Below the pieces are notes generated by a model. That model saw only the letters and a program-made list of their open reading frames with translations, was not told the origin of the DNA and made no database searches. DNA of 64,000 nucleotides from assembly GCA_000507305.1 (NCBI GenBank), contig DF239105.1:1-64000 (forward strand). The letters are read 5' to 3'. This document shows positions 52,894-63,299 of the stretch, piece by piece. Position numbers and translations under genes: made by a program. Each line of letters begins with the position of its first letter. Position 1 is the first letter of the stretch. This stretch comes from Breviolum minutum Mf 1.05b.01. Taxonomy: Eukaryota; Sar; Dinophyceae; Suessiales; Symbiodiniaceae.

Positions 52894-53128
52894 AGGTTGA
52901 CTAGCCATCAAAATAGCATTGCAGGAATTGGGTGCAAAAGAACAATAGCAAACGTCTGCCATCTTGATCTTCTTGGCAATTTCATTCTTGACACTTTGCA
53001 CAAAAAAAAGTCTGACAGAGTCAAATTCTGCTTTCACTCCGAGTTGATGTGGTTGGATTCCAGGCTGTTCACAGGCCTACCCTTAACTAGGTGTATAAAC
53101 GAGGCTCCCAACACTTCAGTAATTTCCC
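52882..53128 (-). CDS. Coding exon with an apparent -1 frameshift; stop supplied by an element
   Basis: From CATGCAG, frame one reads EITEVLGASFIHLVKGRPVN, then SLESNHINSE and TGA (53034-53036). Moving back one base at that Glu codon gives VKAEFDSVRLFFVQSVKNEI, then AKKIKMADVCYCSFAPNSCN. The second frame ends at a TAA that lies inside the family G element. Either a decayed gene, an assembly error, an unusual splice or programmed shifting; no classical slippery heptamer is present. Confidence 0.5.
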
Positions 53129-53259
53129 CTGCATGTATACATGCGATTTAGTTGGAGTTGGAGTATTTGTTGCAAATGCAGGTGTGCAAAACGCTGAATA
53201 ATTTACATTCCATAAACGCACCATTGGCTTAACTGGAAAGTACTAGTTGTATCGGCTAC

Positions 53260-53400
53260 CGGTTCAATTCTTTTTGTTCCCAATCTGTGTTTGGCCAAGG
53301 CAACCCTACTTGCGACCACACAGCATAGGCTGAAGTGGTAGGGAAAGCAGCCTTCAAAAGAGGAACATTCAAAAGGCCATTCCCAAAGCACACCATTTGG
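53260..53400 (-). CDS. Exon, unknown protein
   Basis: 141 nt from GTGCTTCTAG to GTAGCC. Reads MVCFGNGLLNVPLLKAAFPT, then TSAYAVWSQVGLPWPNTDWE. Strong frame; an alternative minus frame is open but less protein-like. Confidence 0.65.
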
Positions 53401-53589
53401 CTAGAAGCACAACTGACGATGGACTAATTTGTGCTATTGGAGATTCTGGGCCTCTTTACATAGCTCCTAATTGAAAATAAATTGGCAACTAAACATTACA
53501 AGAACTTTTGCCAGAAACCTTCCGTGGCATCTGTACTTTTTACCAACACTCGTGTAAGCTTTCAAAACCTGTGAAAGTTGCACGGTTGC

Positions 53590-54000
53590 AGCTGCTATGT
53601 CTGGATCGATCTGGGAATCCAATATATGTCACCATTCACCAGCAGTTTTTTTTCCGAATGTGTTGAGTCAACGGGGAAAAAATGGAGTCAACCGACCATC
53701 AAACCAGCTACCCTTCATCACCTTAGGATTGGCCTCTAAATGTTTCAGCTGCCGGGGACAGGGAACCCGTCAACAACGTGTCCCAAACGGTGGAGATGAC
53801 AGTGGGAGGACAGGGTTTTGGAGCGAGTCGTACCCCAATGATGTACATGGCATGAGTGAAAGTGGCCAGGATTGTGGATGATAACCACACTTTTAAGGCA
53901 AGGGGGGGTTGGGTGGGGGTCGTATATTCCATTTTTAGTTTTTTTAAGGGGGTGGTGATATTGTGAGAAAAAGCCACATGTTTTTTTTTGTTTGGATAGT
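53590..54000. other. Coding-like on both strands
   Basis: 53.74-53.88 kb is open in two plus frames (AAGDREPVNNVSQTVEMTVG; TRQQRVPNGGDDSGRTGFWS) and one minus frame (LSSTILATFTHAMYIIGVRL). I cannot decide. Confidence 0.3.
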
Positions 54001-54100
54001 TCTACATTGATGGAAGCTTTTAGTCCCAGTAAATATTGTGGACCAATGATTGCTAGTCTTGGAAAAATATTTATTCCAAATATTTTTCCCGGAAAAACAA

Positions 54101-54198
54101 CTAGTTGGTGGTTTCAACCCATCTGAAAAATATTAGTCAAAATGGGAATCTTCCCCACATAGGGGTGAAAATAAAAAATATTTGAAACCACCAACTAG
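54101..54198. mobile_element. Family A element (98 bp, nearly consensus)
   Basis: CTAGTTGGTGGTTTCAACCC to TTTGAAACCACCAACTAG, a perfect 17-bp terminal inverted repeat. Confidence 0.95.
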
Positions 54199-54269
54199 AC
54201 AAAAACACATTCTGGGGGATTTATGGTAAACCACTAGCCTTAATAAACTAACTGTGGGTTGATAGTTGG

Positions 54270-54344
54270 TACTGATGGAAGAAATCTATTATATTACAAA
54301 GTTTCATACATCCCAGGTGGTGCAGAATTTCTTCCATAAGCGTA
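54270..54344. mobile_element. Family E element (short)
   Basis: ACTGATGGAAGAAATCTATT facing TGCAGAATTTCTTCCATAAG. Confidence 0.65.
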
Positions 54345-54349
54345 TGGCA

Positions 54350-55335
54350 TGTATGGCCATTGAGTTATCTTCAGCAAACCTTGGCTGTCGGAGATTCAAA
54401 TGATCGACAACTGACAGACCCACCTTCCTCATTGAACAGGGGAACTGCGAGGTTCGTGTTCCCTATACGAACATGTTGTTACAAGCAAGAAACCATCATT
54501 TCGAATGGGGGTGATCAGAAAAAACAATCACAAACAATTGCTAAAATGAGGGCATTCATCGCTAACTAATGGCTGAAAAAATGAGTCCATTCATCGCAAG
54601 CTCCGTGTGAGGAAAGCATAAATTCATGTTGAGCCCCTGCAATTTGAAGTATATATCCAAATCTATCGATTTCCATCAGTTTCGTCCCTTGAAGTGCGAC
54701 TCGCAGCAACGCGCTTCAAACAAATGTGACGCACTCCCTGGTCATAAACGTCCGTTCAGAGTCGCGGCATCGCCCCTTCGTGAGTCCCAACAAAATGCCT
54801 ATGAATATACTGACTCCATGTGACTGCCTCAAATCCGCAGTTGATGTCCGTATAATATGTATAATTCCTTCATGTTTCTACTTGAACAAAGGTCATTTCA
54901 TTTGTGTTCATTTGTATTCCACATGCAGTTATTCACAAGAGCTTCACAAAAAAGAAAACAGTGGTAAAGGACTTTGCTGGTTGACACCGGGGTGATGTTG
55001 AGTGGTATCATACCAGCAAGGTAGACAGGACTGGAATTGAGCTGTGATCCTAGTAAGCCCTTCTTCAATGCCTGAAGTTTTACAATCTTCATCCACTGAA
55101 GCTACAGCATGCTATAGTAAGTCTTGCCATCTAGCATCGGAAGATCATGGAGTGGAACAATTTGCAATCAATCCTTTGATATTCTCTGCCAGAGATCGTC
55201 CCTGAAACACCTATGACTGCTTTACCCGTATTGTTTTGAATTGGGGTTAAAACGATCTACATAAATAATGAATATTCAAGTCCATCAATCATTCTATATC
55301 ATCACCTTTCTGGCTAGAAAATTCACCATGTGTCC
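54350..55335. other. No firm gene; weak protease-like trace
   Basis: A short plus frame near 54967-55023 reads LLVDTGVMLSGIIPAR, like a retropepsin active site, with no surrounding retroelement. GC-rich 54.69-54.79 kb is open in several frames. Confidence 0.25.
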
Positions 55336-55338
55336 AGT

Positions 55339-55449
55339 TACACCCCGAAAATTCACCATAGATACCAAAAATGGCCATATCTATATAAAAGGAGAAACAT
55401 TTTCCAAACCATAATTTTGGGTATCCAGCCGTTAGTTTTCGAGGGTGTA
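55339..55449. mobile_element. Family C element
   Basis: TACACCCCGAAAATTCACCA facing CCGTTAGTTTTCGAGGGTGTA. Confidence 0.8.
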
Positions 55450-55739
55450 TTTAATCTTGAATTGCAGGCAGGTTTCGGCCTGCAACATGAGTTGAATGTA
55501 TGAATTGACATGCTCAAGCGCCGTCATACCCAATGATAAAGGTATAGATGACATATAGTGCAGTATAGTAAAGTATATGGTGAAGCAAGGCGAAGTATAG
55601 TGTCAAATAGCACAGTATACTTGACACAGTGTGGTTTATCTCATCTATATACCTCTTTGTCTTCAAACACATTCTCCAAGTTTTGAGGCGAATAACGCAC
55701 CCTAAACAAACCCATGAATGGCCCGTTCAAATGGTTGCT

Positions 55740-55905
55740 TATTTCTGGCCAGCAACAGCTCTCGGCTCTCTGCCGTGTTGTGATCCGGCCGAACTGCGGT
55801 TGCTGAAACCACCGGCTGCCGGCTTGCTGCGGCAGGGCTCTCTGGAGAGAGCCATTTTTTCCGAGCTGACAAACATGGCCCAAAAGCCCATGGCAGGAGG
55901 TATGC
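55740..55905. other. GC-rich coding-like patch, strand undecided
   Basis: Plus frame reads AELRLLKPPAAGLLRQGSLE, then RAIFSELTNMAQKPMAGG, to a GTATGC donor at 55902. Minus frames are open too (SEKMALSREPCRSKPAAGGF). Probably one real exon. Confidence 0.35.
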
Positions 55906-56213
55906 ACTGATTACAGCAACCACAGCAAGGGAGGCAGGATTTAAATCTTCTTGCCTCACCTCAACATACATTCCGATGGAATGTCACTGTGGAGGAGCTG
56001 AACTTAATTTTGGAAGCCCTAAGAAGTCTCACAACCCGCTGGTCAAATAAGTGTATGCTTTGTGATGCTCCTCCCCAGTAATTAGCAAGCGAAGGTTTAG
56101 AAACTACCCCTACTCAAAACGTAAGAATAGAGGGAGCATCTCAATCCCAAATCCTACTATTTAACAATATTTTTGAACCAGCGAAGCGAATAACTTATTT
56201 AAAGCCAAAGCAC

Positions 56214-56338
56214 CTTTCTGATGTTTTGTTCACGCTCCTCCCAAGAAATGAGCCATGTGCGTCGTATTGTACACGTTTCCTGGGCTTCGTTCTGGAGTCC
56301 TGTAGCCGTGAAAGGTATGATACGGCCGAACATCAAAC
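56214..56338 (-). CDS. Exon, unknown protein
   Basis: 125 nt from CTCGGCCATAG to GTGCTT. Reads LMFGRIIPFTATGLQNEAQE, then TCTIRRTWLISWEEREQNIR. Clear frame. Confidence 0.65.
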
Positions 56339-56414
56339 CTATGGCCGAGCAGCTCACTCTTCGAAATTGGTCATTCAGAAAGGAATTTATAAGTATCATA
56401 AAATGACCGTATGA

Positions 56415-57370
56415 TGTTGTAGACATTTGTGATCAATTGTGTGTGTGTCACAAAAGATGTTCAAACATATTTATATGATATGCTAATCAATGCTGCAGCA
56501 TATGCTTTGAACATCTTTGAACATATGTTCAGTCGCATATCTTGATATGCGACAACTTTCCCTGACAGCTGATAGAGCTCATGAAGGGGCCCTCAGATTT
56601 GCATCTGACTAATATTACCTTTACATGAAATGTATACAATGCCGCCATTTTCGGGTGAATCATTCTACATTATACTGTAATTCATGCAGCTGCATATTCG
56701 GTTGCTGCCGGTTGCGATTCACTCAAAAACATGATACATCAATATACATCATAAGTGCTGTAGCTCTAAACAAAACATATACTGGCACCATCATATACCT
56801 AGCTACAGCCTATAAGCCTTTAATTTAGAGATAAGGGCACAAGAAAATGATAGAAATTGTGTCTCCTTCTGGGACTTTCATATCTTGTCCCCTGCAAACC
56901 GTCAAGACAGCATGCTGAATGACTATTGCTTAAAAAGAGAACTGGACAACCACAAGTCTTCACAGTTGGGCTTAGCATGAATCCACTGAACGAAGCAACT
57001 GAGCAGTTGACTGGGTAGAACTGGGTAAACTTCTGTGCTTCACATTAAAGAAAAAAATCAATCAACATGAGTAAGACCAACAACAAACAATCCTTGAAGT
57101 GGATCATTTGAATTGGTGAAGCAATTGTGAGATCTGATAATTTGATTGAGACTATTGTTGTTTACAGCTGTTTACCCAAACATCTCAAAAATTTGGCTCT
57201 GTACTCGTAGTGAGTGATCTGAATTCCCCCCTTGCATCCTGGGAAGCTTCAGCATCGGCCTGGAACCTGGACCACAAATGATCTCACCACAAAACAACGG
57301 AACGGTTCCACTTGCTGAACGTGTTCAGCTCCCCAAAATACAAGACATGTTCACTTCGATGGTTTTTGAC
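56415..57370. other. AT-rich, no gene recognised
   Basis: Contains a short inverted repeat around 56450-56530 (CATATGATATGC-like segments). Nothing coding seen. Confidence 0.35.
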
Positions 57371-57378
57371 ACGCTTAC

Positions 57379-57602
57379 CACCAAAGCAAACATCTGGATC
57401 ATGCATATTGCTCGCCAAATGGATTCTGCCGAGGGTTGCTGTCCTTGACGGATAGAGCCACACCCGGTGTATTTTGCACCCAGGGTGAACACCCGTCACT
57501 AGGCACTCGGCAAATCCAGATCGCCAGGAACCCGATTCAAGCATGCCCAGGTTACAACGAAAACCATCACATGTCATGTTGTTGAAAAAAGAACTTGTCA
57601 CC
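57379..57602 (-). CDS. Long exon, unknown protein
   Basis: 224 nt from TTAAAAAAG to the strong donor GTAAGC. Reads VTSSFFNNMTCDGFRCNLGM, LESGSWRSGFAECLVTGVHP, GCKIHRVWLYPSRTATLGRI and HLASNMHDPDVCFG. Cys-rich and possibly extracellular or lumenal; family unknown. One of the best exons here. Confidence 0.75.
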
Positions 57603-57766
57603 CTTTTTTAACAAGATCTTGATCTACATAAAATGATCTGTTCATCATTTCAATCTGAAGCTTTTTCTTTCGACCTATTTTCCTGAAGCGAAACAGGCCT
57701 CGTGGAGATATATACCCCCCCTGGTTGTTTGTCTCCAAGGGTATTTTCGGCTTTTCTGTGTCACGA

Positions 57767-57907
57767 CTAACTCATGACAATGCTGCGCCATCGCAAACAG
57801 GCTTCTGGTGTCATGCCCAATTTCAAGTTGATGGAATCCACCAAATGCGCCACTTCATCATTTGACAGAAACTCCGCACAGTGCAAGATCATGTCATTTA
57901 CGCCAGC
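57767..57907 (-). CDS. Terminal exon, unknown protein
   Basis: Exactly 46 codons and TAG after TGTGATGCAAG. Reads AGVNDMILHCAEFLSNDEVA, then HLVDSINLKLGMTPEACLRW and RSIVMS. Helical, very clear. Confidence 0.7.
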   Translation of the reverse strand, partial: AGVNDMILHCAEFLSNDEVAHLVDSINLKLGMTPEACLRWRSIVMS

Positions 57908-58186
57908 CTTGCATCACATGTGATTTTTTTGTGTTTCCCGGTTTTGTGTGGTTGGAAATTTGTCAAAAAAGATTCAAGCTATTCGTGGAGAAATAATCTA
58001 AATCAACGATGTCAAAAGGATCTTGGGAATTTTTCGCAACCGTGCATCTTCATGGAAAAAGGTATGAACAAGTGTAACAATGGTCAAATCCAATCCCGTT
58101 TTTGTTCGGGGAATGATCAAAACACAATGAATTCATACATCTTCTACAGTCTTGAAAACTGGCATAGAAATGGTACCATTCAAGGT

Positions 58187-58261
58187 GTTTGTTCCCCAGG
58201 TTCCTTCCCTTCATCTTCTTTCCCATCTGAGCTTTCCAGCCTTGCTTCCATCAAAACCTGA
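58187..58261 (-). CDS. Exon candidate, acidic, unknown protein
   Basis: After CTACCCTCAG; reads VLMEARLESSDGKEDEGKEP, then GEQTP and TGA. Its link to the 57767-57907 exon is not resolved. Confidence 0.4.
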
Positions 58262-58320
58262 GGGTAGCTAAGGGGCATCTACCCCCCCAAGGCAAAGGCT
58301 CCGCCCAGGAAATAAGACCT

Positions 58321-58425
58321 TACCCTCCCCAAGTTTAACATGGAACCTCAAAATGATGGTTTCCAAAAGGAATCTCCTATTCCAGGGACTTCTTTTCAGG
58401 TTCCATGTTAAATTTCAGGGGTGTA
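58321..58425. mobile_element. Family C element
   Basis: TACCCTCCCCAAGTTTAACA facing CATGTTAAATTTCAGGGGTGTA; the closest relative is 28971-29075, suggesting recent copying. Confidence 0.95.
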
Positions 58426-58994
58426 TTAAGAGTTTATTAGGGGATGAGGGTGGTTAATAATAATCCTTTAAAAAAAGGCCTTACAGTAATTCTTTGGGGG
58501 CGCTTTTTCAGGCATTGGGGAGGCACCCTTGAATTACCATGATGTTAAGTGGTTCCTGGTGGCTGAGTCGATTATCCTCAAGTCATCCTATCCATTTTGA
58601 TTGCGGGAATCTTTTTTTGGGGGGGATACAGGTTGAAACAGAGCGAATTCTTCAATAAAACATTGGCTGCTTTGGTAGAAAACAAAAACTTATACAAAAA
58701 ATACTGCACAATATGCACAATTCACCCACTTGAATGAAACAAAGGGCAAGCTTGCCTATAAATTGCCCAAAAAAAAAAAAACAACAGAAACTCAAACATC
58801 ATATATCAAAGTTGATTCTGACTGATGTGCATTATGGAAGCAGAATTCTGGGAAGGTTTCAATTCTCATGTGTTTTCGTTCATCATGAGAAATTTACCAG
58901 TCTCTTGAATGCCAAGTTTCCCTAGGAAACAATTTCAATGCCAAATCTTCACTGTTGTTCACAGGTAAATCCGAGGTTTCAATGATTGCTCATG

Positions 58995-59111
58995 TACGCC
59001 CCCGAAGATTAACATAAAACCCTGAAAATGATGGTTTGGTTTAGATGATTTTCCTTATCAATATATTTTGGTGCATGAAAAAGGTGAACCATGTTAAATC
59101 TTCCGGGGTGT
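58995..59111. mobile_element. Family C element
   Basis: TACGCCCCCGAAGATTAACA facing CATGTTAAATCTTCCGGGGTG. Confidence 0.85.
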
Positions 59112-59372
59112 TTTTTGTATGTATGCTCCCTAAAGTTTTAAGCTTCACCAGCGACACTTTGGTTTGCCTCGTGCAGCACTGGCCCCGTAAATTTAGATTA
59201 GATGGTTCGGAACAAACGTCTTTCATTTGAATAAATATCGAACTTTTTGAAAGTGCACCCCCTAAGACGATTGAAACTGGAAATCACCCGATGTCATATA
59301 TATATATATATATTGTCATATTCATGTTCAAGTTCCATGTTCGACGTCATTGTTGTGCAATAGTCAACTCAC

Positions 59373-59553
59373 AGCTCCCAGCAACCGTAGCAAGGCAAAA
59401 CCGCTCGATATACTTGAAGTACTAAAGCTCCTCGTCCAGGCAAGTGATAATAGCCATCCTGCAACAACCGTGGCATCGATGTCGTCTCCGACGCAATGCG
59501 TCCGAGTTGCTAGGCCCTTCCAAGTTGGCTTTGCTTGGGGTTCACCCAGATAC
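59373..59553 (-). CDS. Exon, unknown protein
   Basis: 181 nt from ACAGTAG to the perfect donor GTGAGT. Reads YLGEPQAKPTWKGLATRTHC, VGDDIDATVVAGWLLSLAWT and SISSGFALLRLLGA. The acceptor is a few bases from a family C element. Confidence 0.7.
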
Positions 59554-59562
59554 CTACTGTAA

Positions 59563-59671
59563 TACCCCCTAGAAGTTTAACATAGCCCCTAAAAATACCC
59601 CCATCCCAAAAGGGAAAGTAGTCTTCCAAAACCATCATTTTTCACGGGCTGTGTTAAACTTCGGGAGGGTA
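59563..59671. mobile_element. Family C element abutting an acceptor
   Basis: TACCCCCTAGAAGTTTAACA facing CTGTGTTAAACTTCGGGAGGGTA. Confidence 0.9.
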
Positions 59672-60233
59672 TATGTTTGAACTTGATTCTGGATATTTTT
59701 AGGGGGTCAACACCCCTGTCTTGCCCTTGAGCAAAGTGCTTGCATTAAATTTGAACCTAGGTACCGGTACACCATGGTATGAAAACCTACAATTTATCGG
59801 AAAAACCCCATAATCTCCAACCAGGATCATTCCCGCAAGTCCATCCAACCAGAATGCAACGTCGTCAAAAAATCATCAGGCATGATAGGGTGATCACAGG
59901 AAACAACCTCCTGGTAATCTTTTTGAAGCCATTTTTCTGGCCATTGGAAACGACTTTTCTTCCATCAAAAAAAGCTAATTGAACAAACCACATCGTGGTT
60001 TAACTCAGTTCCAGCAGCTATAAGACTTACTTTATCCAACTTTTCACCAAAAAAAAAAAGCTCATGACTAACAAACCTGGAAAAAATTATTGAAGTAAGG
60101 GAAGTTACTAAACCTGGTTTTCATCCGTTTCTTGCCTCGTAAAAAAAAACACTTCGGCTCTGTGTGCCTGTCCCTCCCTCCCTTCCACCCAACCAACAAC
60201 TATAGCTATCCATCTATATTCTCTGCATGCAAG

Positions 60234-60262
60234 GTTGGTGGCTTCAACCCATCTGCAGGATT
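60234..60262. mobile_element. Half-copy of family A
   Basis: GGTTGGTGGCTTCAACCCATCTG; the right arm is missing. Confidence 0.55.
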
Positions 60263-60294
60263 ATTCCAAAATATATCAAAAGAATCTTCTGTAC

Positions 60295-60394
60295 CTGCAT
60301 GCCGTCCAGGGACAAAATATTCAAACCCTGCAGAACTAATTGGCATCACACCCCTGTCCCCAAATGTCAATGTTAAACAACGTGTGCGTGACAT
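60295..60394 (-). CDS. Exon, perhaps first coding exon, unknown protein
   Basis: Starts at an ATG and ends at donor GTACAG. Reads MSRTRCLTLTFGDRGVMPIS, then SAGFEYFVPGRHA. Confidence 0.5.
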
Positions 60395-60439
60395 GTCATG
60401 CTTGCGGTTTTGATGTTCTCTTGTCCACCCGTCTCAACG

Positions 60440-60513
60440 CTTGGAAGAAGAAAACAACATTGAAAATTGGGAGGGGCGGGGTAAACTTGTCCAGGGTTTC
60501 AATAGTTCGTCCA
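60440..60513 (-). CDS. Short exon candidate
   Basis: After GATACTGTAG; reads MDELLKPWTSLPRPSQFSML, then FSSSK, to GTTGAG. Confidence 0.35.
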
Positions 60514-60785
60514 TCTACAGTATCTCTAGATCGACTCCATTCAGAGATTCCCCGTTCCCAATAACGACATATAGGGGTAGTATACTTGACATCTTTTCTA
60601 AACTACCCGAGCTTTTTTTAGGCAAACAAACATTCACACATCTTATTAGATATGTATATATGCAAACTTGATGTAAATGAATTTTAACTAAATCTATATC
60701 ACATAAACATATATATATATATGGTATAATCATTCAAAAATCACACAAAGACACACAGATATATATATATATATAATATACAGAT

Positions 60786-61016
60786 ATGCATGTACCTACA
60801 CTACTATCAATCATCACAGCCATTGACAAGCATTTTCTTAGATTCTCAGCCATCAAGGCACTGGATCTTCTTCTGTTCCTTTGGTTCTTCGTCGTTGCGA
60901 GATCATCTGTCAACAGTGGCAGCGGTTCGGGGTGGACATCTAAGAGATTGATGCCCAAAACCACAACCCCAAACGGAGGATGGCAAGATCTGGGAGTATC
61001 GAGGAACAGCCCCTAA
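60786..61016 (-). CDS. Coding segment, strand uncertain
   Basis: Minus frame reads DDLATTKNQRNRRRSSALMA, then ENLRKCLSMAVMIDSS. A plus frame is also open (with the hydrophobic run ALDLLLFLWFFVVA). I lean to minus because the flanking genes are minus. Confidence 0.3.
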
Positions 61017-61254
61017 GTTGGGTCCACCAGGAGTCCAACTAGCAAGTCGTGAAGGTTAGAGTTGGCAACTTTTCGGGAAGTCACGATCATCGCTTTGGTA
61101 TGCAATAATATGCCTCCCCAACACAAATCAAGAATGAAAAAAAAACAACTTATATAAAATGAGGCAACTGTCCCCAAGCTGCGTCCCAAAACAAACCTCT
61201 TAGAGCTTGTGGCTTTCCCTATTTTTGTTCAACCAAATTGCGGTTGAAACCTAC

Positions 61255-61372
61255 AACGGAAAAGATGTCCAGTTTCGAAGGTAACTGGAAGTTTTCCCGA
61301 ACCGTCACCCGTCACACCAGTCACCATCACCTTGCGCTTCAATTCGTCAATGTCTTGTTGAAACGAAGCCAT
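61255..61372 (-). CDS. First coding exon or internal exon, unknown protein
   Basis: From an ATG in good context to the strong donor GTAGGT. Reads MASFQQDIDELKRKVMVTGV, then TGDGSGKLPVTFETGHLF. The frame is also open and coding-like upstream to about 61447 (VRLKWCSEILDFPRLLRSLL), so the start may be further out. Lies downstream of the dehydrogenase in the same orientation. Confidence 0.6.
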
Positions 61373-61617
61373 ACTGAACTCCACCAACAAAGATCGGAGT
61401 AACCTTGGAAAGTCGAGAATTTCAGAACACCATTTCAGCCGAACATGTCAAAACCCCCACCTCACAAGAGAAAGACCTAAGAAAGGCCTGTTGAATCAGA
61501 AATCAAATTGATGTCATATGAGATATGTTTCACTTCAATTATCTCGGTGATGGTATTTTCCGCACCACCTGGTCAACTAAACGGGTACCTACCTTTCAAG
61601 TATTGTTTTTTTTCAGA

Positions 61618-61885
61618 AACTCTTCGGGAGATGCTACATGGCAACTATGCCTCAGTAAACCTTCGATCTCTCCATCATGATGTAATGTTGGGAACGCATC
61701 CTATAGTTTTTTCTGACAAACTCACCAGCTGTGGTAGCAAATACCATCCTAGAAAAGGATGGATATCTTCAATCGCCTGTCACTGGTGGCTTTCATGGAA
61801 CCGGTCGGTCCCAAATCGATGGAGATGCGCGAGCTACACCTATACTGCAATTAAAAGAAACTCGCCCTCGAACGGAAAATGCTTT
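61618..61885 (+). CDS. Plus-strand coding region converging on the dehydrogenase
   Basis: After the excellent acceptor TTTTTTTTCAG; reads TLREMLHGNYASVNLRSLHH, then DVMLGTHPIV. Past about 61711 a second plus frame (TNSPAVVANTILEKDGYLQS, PVTGGFHGTGRSQIDGDARA) looks more coding. An intron or frameshift may lie between. It meets the dehydrogenase tail to tail. Confidence 0.45.
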
Positions 61886-62650
61886 TCAAGCATATGGTTG
61901 GACAAGTTTCCAGCACTTCGCCTCCAGTTTGTCCTGGAAGTCTTTGTCACACTTCCCTGCAAAACCAATAGATTCCTGAGGTTTGCAGTTATAAAACCAC
62001 CACTCACCCTTCGAAACTTCCTCCGGAATCTGTGGACTCAATGCGCAGTACATAGTAGTGGCTGCTCCTTGAGGAATATCCTTGTGACAATGTTGGAGCG
62101 TCTTACTACTGTAAAACGCAGCCGTAAGTCCAGGGTTGTCCTTTCCAAGGCCTGAGTTAATAATACCAGGATGTAAGGCACACACATAGACCTTATCCTT
62201 GGTGCATTGTCGTTGCATGCTCCGGGCATGAATCATATCAATGCACTTGGTAGTGGTATAGTCACCAAAATCTGAGTAGAAATCTGCTGCACTTGGCACT
62301 GCCTTCTCCAGATCCACATTCCAACAACATTCACCCGCAAGGGAACCAAGCATCACAATTCTAGCCTCACCTTGTGTCGCAGCAGTTTCCTTCAACTTGG
62401 GCAACAAAAGATGGCTCAAAAGAAAATGACTCATAATGTTGGTAGCAAACTGACTTTCCATGCCCTGCTTGGACTCAGCATACTTGGGTGGTGCCATGAT
62501 GCCTGCATTGCAAATAAGGCAATTCAAAGGGAGATTCAACTTCAAGAACTCTGAGACGCAAGGTTTCACTGAGGTCAAATCATCCAGTTGGAGATTCAAA
62601 AAGGTCGCTGTGCCCGTCAAAGTTTCCTTCTCCTTCAACTCATTCAACAC
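61886..62650 (-). CDS. Short-chain dehydrogenase/reductase, retinol-dehydrogenase-like (main exon)
   Basis: Exon from AACCCCTCAG to TGA, 254 codons. Carries the SDR hallmarks: CNAGIMAPP (NNAG-type motif), the catalytic Ser in VMLGSLAG, YTTTK (catalytic Tyr-x-x-x-Lys) and LHPG after it. The FLNLQLDDLTSV segment is typical of the RDH/WWOX group, which use NADP(H) to interconvert retinoids, steroids or other carbonyls. Phase 0 start joins the 63215-63266 exon after AAG. The ATG-initiated frame from 62788 is an artefact of reading the intron. The intron contains the N gap. Confidence 0.88.
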   Translation of the reverse strand: MLNELKEKETLTGTATFLNLQLDDLTSVKPCVSEFLKLNLPLNCLICNAGIMAPPKYAESKQGMESQFATNIMSHFLLSHLLLPKLKETAATQGEARIVMLGSLAGECCWNVDLEKAVPSAADFYSDFGDYTTTKCIDMIHARSMQRQCTKDKVYVCALHPGIINSGLGKDNPGLTAAFYSSKTLQHCHKDIPQGAATTMYCALSPQIPEEVSKGEWWFYNCKPQESIGFAGKCDKDFQDKLEAKCWKLVQPYA

Positions 62651-62880
62651 CTGAGGGGTTGAATGATATGACACCAACCAAAACTTCATGCACAAAATAT
62701 GTTGTTTCGGGAAATCCTTCAAACTTGTCATAGAATTGTATGATTTGTGATTATTGTTTGATTCCCTCAAAATGGGTAATTGTTTCATGACAAAATTGTT
62801 GACAACATCTTCAACATGTTTTTTTTAGAAAATCAAAGGAAAAAATCGAAGATCTTTTGAGCGTTTATTATCCACCCCCC

Positions 62881-63074
62881 NNNNNNNNNNNNNNNNNNNN
62901 NNNNNNNNNNNNNNNNNNNNNNNNNNNNNNNNNNNNNNNNNNNNNNNNNNNNNNNNNNNNNNNNNNNNNNNNNNNNNNNNNNNNNNNNNNNNNNNNNNNN
63001 NNNNNNNNNNNNNNNNNNNNNNNNNNNNNNNNNNNNNNNNNNNNNNNNNNNNNNNNNNNNNNNNNNNNNNNNNN
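62881..63074. other. Assembly gap (194 N)
   Basis: Run of unknown bases inside the dehydrogenase intron, flanked by ACCCCCC and GCCACCACC. Confidence 1.
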
Positions 63075-63214
63075 GCCACCACCACAAAAAAACATGGATA
63101 AAAACTATGGGTTTTTGGAACCATGGGTTTTTCCACCATCCCGGATGATCCCCCAAACCCCCCCAAGGGTACCGGGTCCCTCCATGGGGGATTTTTCGGA
63201 CCCGAGGCCGGGAC

Positions 63215-63266
63215 CTTGGCAGCCTTTTCCTTGTTACGAATGGCAAAGATCACATGGGCTCCGTAC
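63215..63266 (-). CDS. Short-chain dehydrogenase exon carrying the strand after the Rossmann Gly motif
   Basis: About 52 nt from ACCGAG to GTCCCG. Reads YGAHVIFAIRNKEKAAK, matching GAHVI-x-A-x-RN-x-x-K of RDH-like SDRs. The preceding TGxxxGxG nucleotide-binding exon is not visible in the remaining 730 bases, so it must lie beyond the right edge or in an unrecognised short exon. Confidence 0.75.
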
Positions 63267-63299
63267 CTCGGTGGTTTGATACTTTCCGATTCCATGGCG

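Noticed and set aside
54967-55023. Retroelement protease
   Set aside because: One LVDTG motif without integrase, reverse transcriptase or terminal repeats nearby.
61508-62155. 215-codon plus-strand ORF
   Set aside because: Its second half is the antisense of the dehydrogenase exon; only the first part is kept as a possible plus-strand coding region.
62651-62788. N-terminal extension of the dehydrogenase ORF
   Set aside because: This is intron read as protein; homology to the family begins at the acceptor at 62650.
62825-63246. ORFs of unknown residues across the gap
   Set aside because: They translate N bases.
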